Below, in pieces: positions 58,091 to 64,000 of a DNA stretch of 64,000 nt (within the stretch, counting starts at the first letter, position 1; every line of letters begins with the position of its first letter). The DNA lies in the NCBI GenBank assembly GCA_029005135.1, contig JAQXFO010000027.1, positions 1 to 64,000 of the forward strand. Reading direction: 5' to 3'. The DNA is from Lachnospiraceae bacterium (GTDB lineage Bacteria; Bacillota; Clostridia; Lachnospirales; Lachnospiraceae). The notes beneath the pieces were generated by a model. It saw only the letters and a list, made by a program, of their open reading frames with translations. It was not told where the DNA came from and did not search any database. The position numbers were made by a program, and so were the translations under genes.

Positions 58091-60480
58091 CACCGATGCC
58101 GGAACATAAGAGCATACGGCTTTACGGGATCGTTCAGGGCGTCGGTTTCCGGCCTTTTGTCCATCGCCTGGCCTTAAGAGAAGGCATACGGGGATATGTG
58201 GCCAATATGAGCTCCTGTGTTGAGATCGAAGCCGAAGGCAGTCCGGCGGCCCTTGACCGCTTTATCAGGGCTCTGACGGACGAAGCGCCGGAGCGCGCCG
58301 TTATCGTGAACGCCGGGATCACCGCCGCGGCCTGTGTCGGTTATGATGACTTTCGTATCGTGGAGAGCCGGCCTGACAGCGGAGACATTTTTGTCTCCCC
58401 TGATATCGCTGTCTGTCCGGAATGCCTGCGGGAACTGTACACCCCGTCAGACCGCCGTTTCGGGCATCCCTTTATCAACTGCACAGCCTGTGGGCCCCGG
58501 CTGACGATTCTGAAGAGTATGCCCTACGACCGCCCCGGCACAAGCATGGGAGCCTTTCCCATGTGCCCGGCCTGTTTCCGGGAGTACACGGATCCGACTG
58601 CCCGGCGGTATCATGCCCAGCCGGTAGCCTGTCCCGACTGCGGTCCGACCCTTTATTGTCTTGATGGCAGGGAGAGAGGTGCTGAGGGTCATGAAGCCCT
58701 GCTGGCTGCCCGGTCCGTTATCGCCCGCGGAGGTATTGCCGCAGTCAAGGGGATAGGCGGCTTCCATCTGTGCTGTGATGCGGAAAATGACGATGCCGTC
58801 AGACGTCTTCGGAAATTGAAACAACGGCCGTCGAAACCCTTTGCCGTGATGGCAGCCGATATCGAGGCCGCCTTCGCCGTCGCGGAGACGGACGAGGACG
58901 CTGTGCGGATTCTGGACGGACCTGAGAAGCCGATCCTTCTTCTGAAGAAAAAGCCCGGTTCATCTCTGTCGCCCGCCGTTGCGCCCGGTAATCCCCGTGT
59001 GGGTCTCATGCTGCCTTATACACCGCTTCATGCCCTTCTTTTCCATGATCCCCGGGATCTCATAAACGGTGACAGGCGTGTCCTGGTTATGACCTCAGCC
59101 AACCCGCCCGGTCAGCCGATCTGCCGTACGGATGAGGCTGTCCTGGCCTGGTACGGCGGCATCTGTGATATTATCCTGAGTCACGACCGAGAGATCCTGA
59201 CGGCAGCCGATGACTCCGTCATGACACGTGTCCGCGGCGAGGTGCTGATGATCCGCCGCTCCCGCGGCTATGCCCCGCTGCCGGTGGCCTCTCGTGTGAA
59301 GACCGGTGCTCTGACGGACTGTCCGGAAGAGGAATCCGCCGATGTTCTGGCGATGGGAGGAGAACTGAAGAATGCGTTCTGTCTCGGAAACGCGCGTTAT
59401 CTGTATCCGTCGGCTTATCTGAGCGATATGACGGATGTCAGGAGCCTTGAGGCTCTGGAGACCGCGATCGGCCATATGAGCCGTCTTCTGCATATGTCAC
59501 CTTCGGTCATTGCCGTTGATAAGCATCCGCGCTACGCGGTATCGGCTCTGGGTCGTCGTATGGCCGGGGACAGAGGCCTTCCGGTTATTGAGATCCAGCA
59601 CCATTTTGCCCATATGGTTTCGGTCATGGCGGAGAACCATCTGGATGAGATGATCACAGGGGCGGTCTTTGACGGTACCGGTTACGGCGATGACGGGACG
59701 GTCTGGGGCGGTGAATTCCTGACGGGAGACCGGCGGCAGTATGTGCGCCGCGGCTGCCTGCACCGCCTCTATCTGGCCGGCGGCGACAGTGCTTCGAGAG
59801 AGGGCTGGCGCAGTGCCTGTGCCTGGCTGTACGATGCCCTGGGAGAAGAGGCCGGACCACTCTGCCGGAAGCTTCAGCTGGCCTCTGACGAGGCTGCTGC
59901 CGCTCAGCTGGCGATGACGTCAAAACACTTCGGCGGCATCATGACCTCCAGCGGCGGCCGCCTTTTTGATGCCGCGAGTGCGATCCTCGGTTTATGCCGC
60001 GTCTCCACCTTCGAAGGTGAGGCAGCGATGGCACTTCAGTTTGCGGCGCAGACTTATCGGGAGAATCATACGGAAAGCCTTGCGGATCCCTCCCTTTTTA
60101 CCTGCCGCCGCACAAACCTTTCGGATGAAAGCGGCCGGGAGGGCGATTTCTTTGAAATGGACCCGTCGGCACTCCTGTGCCGGCTGGCGGAAGGCCGCCT
60201 CAGGGGCGAGGACCCGCGTTATCTGGCGGCGCTGTTCCATGACACGATGGCGTTATTGATCGCAGAGGGCGTCAGCGAGGCGTCTCAGGCGGCAGGCGGC
60301 ATCAAAAAAGCCGCCCTGAGCGGCGGCGTTATGGTCAATGATTATCTGGCGGCCCTTATCAGTGACAGGCTGACGGAGCGGGGGTTTGATGTGTACACAC
60401 ATCATATGATTCCGCCCGGCGACAACGGACTGGCTCTCGGTCAGGCTGCGGCGGCGTTGGCCCTTATCAGACAGCGGTGA
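58087..60480 (+). CDS. hypF: carbamoyltransferase HypF
   Basis: A 797-residue enzyme that makes the CN ligand precursor on HypE for [NiFe]-hydrogenases. Domains: acylphosphatase (YGIVQGVGFRPFVHRLAL), two zinc fingers (CPECLREL, NCTACGPRL; CPACFREY, CPDCGPT), YrdC-like (AVKGIGGFHLCCDAENDDAV) and Kae1-like (IEIQHHFAHMVSVMAENHL, AVFDGTGYGDDGTVWGGEF). The start is a GTG at 58087 overlapping the XdhC stop. hypC, hypD and hypE are not in the window. Its 3' end overlaps the convergent next gene by 14 bases. Confidence 0.95.
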   Translation: MTPMPEHKSIRLYGIVQGVGFRPFVHRLALREGIRGYVANMSSCVEIEAEGSPAALDRFIRALTDEAPERAVIVNAGITAAACVGYDDFRIVESRPDSGDIFVSPDIAVCPECLRELYTPSDRRFGHPFINCTACGPRLTILKSMPYDRPGTSMGAFPMCPACFREYTDPTARRYHAQPVACPDCGPTLYCLDGRERGAEGHEALLAARSVIARGGIAAVKGIGGFHLCCDAENDDAVRRLRKLKQRPSKPFAVMAADIEAAFAVAETDEDAVRILDGPEKPILLLKKKPGSSLSPAVAPGNPRVGLMLPYTPLHALLFHDPRDLINGDRRVLVMTSANPPGQPICRTDEAVLAWYGGICDIILSHDREILTAADDSVMTRVRGEVLMIRRSRGYAPLPVASRVKTGALTDCPEEESADVLAMGGELKNAFCLGNARYLYPSAYLSDMTDVRSLEALETAIGHMSRLLHMSPSVIAVDKHPRYAVSALGRRMAGDRGLPVIEIQHHFAHMVSVMAENHLDEMITGAVFDGTGYGDDGTVWGGEFLTGDRRQYVRRGCLHRLYLAGGDSASREGWRSACAWLYDALGEEAGPLCRKLQLASDEAAAAQLAMTSKHFGGIMTSSGGRLFDAASAILGLCRVSTFEGEAAMALQFAAQTYRENHTESLADPSLFTCRRTNLSDESGREGDFFEMDPSALLCRLAEGRLRGEDPRYLAALFHDTMALLIAEGVSEASQAAGGIKKAALSGGVMVNDYLAALISDRLTERGFDVYTHHMIPPGDNGLALGQAAAALALIRQR

Positions 60481-60991
60481 CGGCCATGTGGCGGAAACCC
60501 CTGGCGCCGTAGTCACGGACAAGGGCGGCCAGTAAGTCAGCTGTTTCGCGATAGAAGGCTGTCAGGACATTGATGTGAGAGGCAAGGAGCGCTGTTTTCT
60601 CGGTGGGGGTGCTGAGAGCGGCAATCGTGCGCTCTTCCCCGGGGAGCAGGAGTTCGACGGGAATGTGGCGCTTGAAATCGGCCAGGGCCGGATCGTTGTA
60701 ACGGGTCTCCAGAAGATCGGCGGTCTCTCGCAGGGAACGGATGAGGCGTTTGACGGCGGAGAAGCCGAGGATATTGATCTCATCCCCAAAGGCGAAGGGA
60801 TTCTTCATAACGTCTTCGATGAAGGGCAGCAGAAGCATGCGGCCCGCCTCGTTGTCGAGACAGAGCTCGTCCGCGGTGATCCAGTCGGCATCGGCATTCA
60901 TGATCGCTTTGTTAACGGGTGTCATACGAAAAGTCAGATCGCGGGTATAGCCGGATCTGACGGGGATTCTGTAAGCTGTGTCTTTTGTCAT
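60467..60991 (-). CDS. unrecognised helical protein
   Basis: A 174-residue soluble, helix-rich protein. It begins MTKDTAYRIPVRSGYTRDLT and includes NPFAFGDEINILGFSAVKRL, a leucine-rich LETRYNDPALADF region and LLLPGEERTIAALSTPTEKT. No membrane segment or known motif is seen. It is convergent with hypF, and GGAAGGAT precedes its start. Function unknown. Confidence 0.65.
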   Translation of the reverse strand: MTKDTAYRIPVRSGYTRDLTFRMTPVNKAIMNADADWITADELCLDNEAGRMLLLPFIEDVMKNPFAFGDEINILGFSAVKRLIRSLRETADLLETRYNDPALADFKRHIPVELLLPGEERTIAALSTPTEKTALLASHINVLTAFYRETADLLAALVRDYGARGFRHMAVTAV

Positions 60992-61091
60992 GGCAGATCC
61001 TTCCTTTCATGGTATCGTCAGGACAGCCGTCGGTGACAACTGCTGACCTAAGACAGTATTGTAGCACAAGAAGACAGGAGCATGCAATTTT

Positions 61092-61874
61092 ATGGGAACC
61101 GGCTTTTCACAGGAAGAGAGACAGCGCTGCACGCTGTGTGCTGCCGGCTGCCTTCTCGGTGAGGGTGAGACCGGACATTGTGGCCAGCGCCGTCGGGTGG
61201 AAGGCCGCCTGATGGCGATCGGCTACGGCCGTATAACTCAGCTGTCGCCGCTGCCGGCGGAAGATCTGCTGTCCCGGGCCTATCCGGGAAGCCTTCTGAT
61301 GACAATTGGCTGCGGGACGGACGGGAATGCCCGCTGCTGCAGGCCGTCAGAAATCGCCGGTGAGATTAAAGCGCTGAAAAAGCACGGCTGCATCGGAGCG
61401 GCCTATATGTACCGGGAACCTTTGCAGAACTGGGAATTCGTCCGCGACACGGCCCGGGAGGTCCGGCTGTCCGGTATGAAGAACGTCCTGGTCACCGGTG
61501 GCCTTTGCGATCCGGCTCTTCTTTCGCGCCTGAGGCATGAACTGGATATCCTGGTGCTGCGTTGTGATGCTGCAGGCAGGGCGGAAAGGCCCGATCCGGC
61601 GGCTGCCGAAGAGGTTTCCGGGCACCGGCGCCGCTTCCTTGAAAAAGCCGCCGCGATGCTGCCGACGGAGCTTCTGCTTGTGCTTCAAGGCGGCGGTGGC
61701 GATGAGGTTCTGGTCAGGACGATGGCCCGTGAAGCGGCCGCCATCCGGCGGGGTATGCCTATGAGCCTTCGGCTTAAACACTCTGATGCCGGGCCGGAAG
61801 CCGCGATACACCTTAACGCCATGAAAAAGGCAGCCGAAGAGGAACTGACCTGTGTGACGATCCGAATTATCTGA
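61092..61874 (+). CDS. radical-SAM-like protein lacking the canonical cluster motif
   Basis: A 260-residue protein similar in layout to PflA-like/AmrS-type radical SAM proteins. The N-terminal ligand motif CTLCAAGCLLGEGETGHCGQ, the YPGSLLMTIGCGT beta-strand and AAYMYREPLQNWEFVRDTAR region match. At the expected CxxxCxxC (GCNLxCxFCQN) it has CGTDGNARCCRPSE, so the iron-sulfur ligand spacing is broken. It may be an inactive homologue, a small-indel pseudogene, or a specialised protein. ATG 61092 follows AGGAG. Confidence 0.65.
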   Translation: MGTGFSQEERQRCTLCAAGCLLGEGETGHCGQRRRVEGRLMAIGYGRITQLSPLPAEDLLSRAYPGSLLMTIGCGTDGNARCCRPSEIAGEIKALKKHGCIGAAYMYREPLQNWEFVRDTAREVRLSGMKNVLVTGGLCDPALLSRLRHELDILVLRCDAAGRAERPDPAAAEEVSGHRRRFLEKAAAMLPTELLLVLQGGGGDEVLVRTMAREAAAIRRGMPMSLRLKHSDAGPEAAIHLNAMKKAAEEELTCVTIRII

Positions 61875-61910
61875 GTCATGAAAAAATGACGGGGTAATTC
61901 GGATTTTTCT
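61860..61910 (+). terminator. terminator overlapping the end of the radical-SAM-like gene
   Basis: ATCCGAATTA (61860-61869) and TAATTCGGAT (61895-61904) pair perfectly, enclosing a smaller GTCAT/ATGAC stem, followed by a T-rich tail. The stop codon lies just inside the left arm. Confidence 0.82.
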
Positions 61911-61982
61911 TTTCTTTTACCTTAGTTTTACATATAATAAACCTGTCTGGCTAATTTTTGAAAAAGTCTCGGGGGAGCTTTT

Positions 61983-63794
61983 ATGGATATTTTTAACATT
62001 TTCCAACTTCTCGGCGGTCTGGCCTTCTTCCTTTACGGTATGACCGTCCTGTCGGGAAACCTGCAGAAAATGGCGGGCGGCAAGCTTGAGAAGATGCTGC
62101 AGCTCGTGACAGACAACAAATTTCTGGGTCTGATCTTCGGTATTGTTATCACCGTGGCGATCCAGTCCTCATCCGCCATGACGGTTATGCTGGTCGGTTT
62201 TGTTAACTCCGGCATCATGAAAGTCGGACAGACGATCAGCGTGATTATGGGCTCCGACATCGGTACGACGCTGACCTCCTGGATTTTATCCCTGTCCGGC
62301 GTCAGCTCTGACAATCCTTTCATCAAGCTGCTGAATCCGAAGTATTTCTCACCGATCGTGGCCCTTATCGGTATCCTGATGTTTATGGTTTCCAAGAAGG
62401 AAAAGCGCAAAAACATCGGTGCCATGCTTCTTGGCTTCTCTATCCTGATGACCGGTATGAACATGATGAGTTCGGCCATGAGCCCGCTGTCCGATATGCC
62501 GGAATTCACCGAGATCCTGACGGCCTTTACGAACCCGATCCTTGGCGTGCTTGTCGGTACGGCCCTGACCGCCGTGGTTCAGAGCTCGGCGGCGACCGTC
62601 GGTATCCTGCAGGCCTTGTCTCTGACGGGCCAGATTACCTACGGTATGGCGATTCCCATCGTCATGGGCGAGAATATCGGCACCTGTATGACCGCTATCC
62701 TGTCGGCCTTCGGCGTCAATCGCAAGGCAAAAAGGGTGGCGACGATCCATGTGGCGATCAAAGTCATCGGTACGATCATAGGCCTTGCCGTTTACTATGT
62801 GATCGACCTGGCGCTGAATCTGAGTTTCCTGCAGTCGGCCACAAGTCCGATCTCCATCGCTATCATCCATACGGTCTTCAATATCTGCCTTGTGGCGGTC
62901 ACCTTCCCCTTCCAGAAACAGCTTGAGAAGCTGGCTAACTGGCTTCTGCCGGATAAGAAGGATGATCAGGAACTGTTCCTCGACGAGCGTCTGCTCGTCA
63001 CACCTTCCGTGGCTATGGCCGAATGCAGCCGTGCCATGATGCGTATGACGGAACTGACCGAGAAGAGTCTGGATATCGCGATCGACCTGTTCTATCGCTA
63101 CGATGCCGAGGATATGCTTTTTATCACACAGAATGAAGAACGCATCGACGCTTACGAAGACCACATCGGCAATTATCTGATGAAGATCAATATGGCTGAC
63201 ATGGGCCTGTCGGATGCCGATACCCTGAAGTCCTCCAAGGTCCTTCACGGCATCAACGAATTCGAACGTCTGGCCGACCATGCGCTTAAGCTGGCCCAGT
63301 CGGCGGAGGAGATGCATGAGAAGGATATCAAGTTCTCGGTACAGGCCTCCGACGAGATTGAGAATATCCTCAATGCCATGACTGAGATCTATAACACCGC
63401 CATCGAGTGCTTCCGTGAGGATAATATCGTCAAGGCGAAGAAATGTCAGCCTCTGCAGGCTGTCATCGATGTGCTGGTCTATGAATACAAGGAAAATCAT
63501 GTCGACCGTATCCAGAAGCAGCAGTGCAGCACGGAACAGGGCTTCATTTTCAATGACATGCTGACCAGCATCAACCGGATATCCGATCACTGCATGAATA
63601 TTGCGGCCTCGGTTCTGCGCAACGAAAACAGAGACAGGCCGGGTGTTCAGGGTTACATGCACGATATTAAGGAAAAGACCCGCGAAGAATATATTGACCA
63701 GTATAATGAATACTACGCCAGATACGTCGAGCATTCGACTGCCGGACGTCGTACCGAAAACGCCGGGGATGTAGAGATCATTTCCGCACAATAA
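61983..63794 (+). CDS. Na/Pi cotransporter family protein with PhoU-like domain
   Basis: A 603-residue protein. The first about 330 residues form two repeated Na/Pi-cotransporter halves, each with a QSSSA/QSSAA motif (AIQSSSAMTVMLVGFVNSGI and TAVVQSSAATVGILQALSLT). The C-terminal about 220 residues are PhoU-like helices (NEERIDAYEDHIGNYLMKIN, EFERLADHALKLAQSAEEMH). It is probably involved in phosphate movement with sodium. TATAAT at 61933-61938 lies upstream. Confidence 0.92.
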   Translation: MDIFNIFQLLGGLAFFLYGMTVLSGNLQKMAGGKLEKMLQLVTDNKFLGLIFGIVITVAIQSSSAMTVMLVGFVNSGIMKVGQTISVIMGSDIGTTLTSWILSLSGVSSDNPFIKLLNPKYFSPIVALIGILMFMVSKKEKRKNIGAMLLGFSILMTGMNMMSSAMSPLSDMPEFTEILTAFTNPILGVLVGTALTAVVQSSAATVGILQALSLTGQITYGMAIPIVMGENIGTCMTAILSAFGVNRKAKRVATIHVAIKVIGTIIGLAVYYVIDLALNLSFLQSATSPISIAIIHTVFNICLVAVTFPFQKQLEKLANWLLPDKKDDQELFLDERLLVTPSVAMAECSRAMMRMTELTEKSLDIAIDLFYRYDAEDMLFITQNEERIDAYEDHIGNYLMKINMADMGLSDADTLKSSKVLHGINEFERLADHALKLAQSAEEMHEKDIKFSVQASDEIENILNAMTEIYNTAIECFREDNIVKAKKCQPLQAVIDVLVYEYKENHVDRIQKQQCSTEQGFIFNDMLTSINRISDHCMNIAASVLRNENRDRPGVQGYMHDIKEKTREEYIDQYNEYYARYVEHSTAGRRTENAGDVEIISAQ

Positions 63795-63808
63795 GAACGG
63801 ACATTCTT

Positions 63809-63859
63809 TAGCCATTCAGCGCAAAAAAGGATTGCTTTTTTCCGCTGAATGGCTATAAT
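63809..63859 (+). promoter_or_regulatory. long dyad with an embedded promoter after the Na/Pi gene
   Basis: TAGCCATTCAGCG (63809-63821) and CGCTGAATGGCTA (63843-63855) are perfect inverted repeats; inside, AAAAAAG and CTTTTTT extend the stem by 7 pairs. TTGCTT (63832-63837), 16 bases, TATAAT (63854-63859) form a promoter whose -35 sits within the dyad and whose -10 abuts it. It can be a terminator for the upstream gene, an operator, or both. Confidence 0.65.
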
Positions 63860-63883
63860 GATGAGAGGGTTAAAAAACCCGGT

Positions 63884-64000
63884 ATGAATAAGCATAACGA
63901 TGATGGGATTGTTGCAATGTCGCAACGGGGCGGCCTGGAACGTTTGTTTCCGGGACGCTATTTTTATTTTCGGACGGATTCTTTCGGGGGAAGGAAAAGA
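63884..64000 (+). other. leader region or partial reading frame at the window end
   Basis: From an ATG at 63884 a frame stays open for 39 codons to the window end (MNKHNDDGIVAMSQRGGLER at its start), without a ribosome site. The DNA also has stem-loops: GGGTT/AACCC-type and GTTGC-AATGTC-GCAAC (63911-63926). It may be a structured 5' leader rather than protein. It cannot be resolved without the downstream sequence. Confidence 0.25.

Overview
This 64 kb window looks like chromosomal DNA of an anaerobic Bacillota (class Clostridia; Lachnospiraceae-like, inferred from gene content). The evidence is Shine-Dalgarno-led genes, frequent extended -10 promoters, a tRNA without encoded CCA, a T-box leader on the trp genes, a LevR/sigma-54 mannose-type PTS, a FeoA-FeoB fusion, and a dcw cluster in the mraZ-rsmH-ftsL-pbp-mraY-murD-ftsQ-ftsZ order. 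No rRNA, complete insertion sequence or CRISPR array was seen.

Layout. Positions 1-4300 are an AT-richer accessory segment. It starts with the 3' end of a TnpV-like mobile-element gene carrying an in-frame stop, followed by a compact operon: XRE regulator, SAP-domain protein, zinc-ribbon membrane protein, DUF4236 protein. The host core resumes at ychF and lgt (4.5-6.6 kb), then a shortened dcw cluster with ftsZ and nrdR (6.7-15.8 kb). Next come pyrH-frr-dxr-cdsA-rseP (15.9-20.7 kb; no uppS) and a tRNA-Leu(AAG). Transport and stress genes follow: putP, feoAB, aldose epimerase, MerR-YbjQ, YgjV, MscS and an NSS transporter (21-30.7 kb). A LysR operon encodes a tandem degenerate SIS protein, a phosphohexomutase and a CmpB-like membrane protein (30.7-35.7 kb). 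A Trp T-box then leads trpDCFBA (35.7-40.6 kb).

The most distinctive block is 41.2-54 kb. A strong sigma-70 promoter and terminator delimit an apparent ~265-nt noncoding transcript. A near-perfect sigma-54 promoter follows, leading a mannose-family PTS locus that carries EIIA, its LevR-type activator, its own HPr and Enzyme I, an SDR dehydrogenase, a CoA-disulfide-reductase/rhodanese fusion, a C_GCAxxG_C_C protein, EIIB and a fused EIIC-EIID protein. VOC and BtpA/SgcQ-family genes lie downstream. This could be a self-contained phosphotransfer and sugar-oxidation locus; the substrate is not evident from sequence.

The last 10 kb hold a cupin, a CoaX-like kinase with an altered catalytic motif, two short overlapping AraC regulators, an XdhC-type protein with swapped domains translationally coupled to hypF, a radical-SAM-like protein lacking the canonical cluster motif, and a Na/Pi cotransporter. 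All functional assignments come from reading the sequence; no database search was run.
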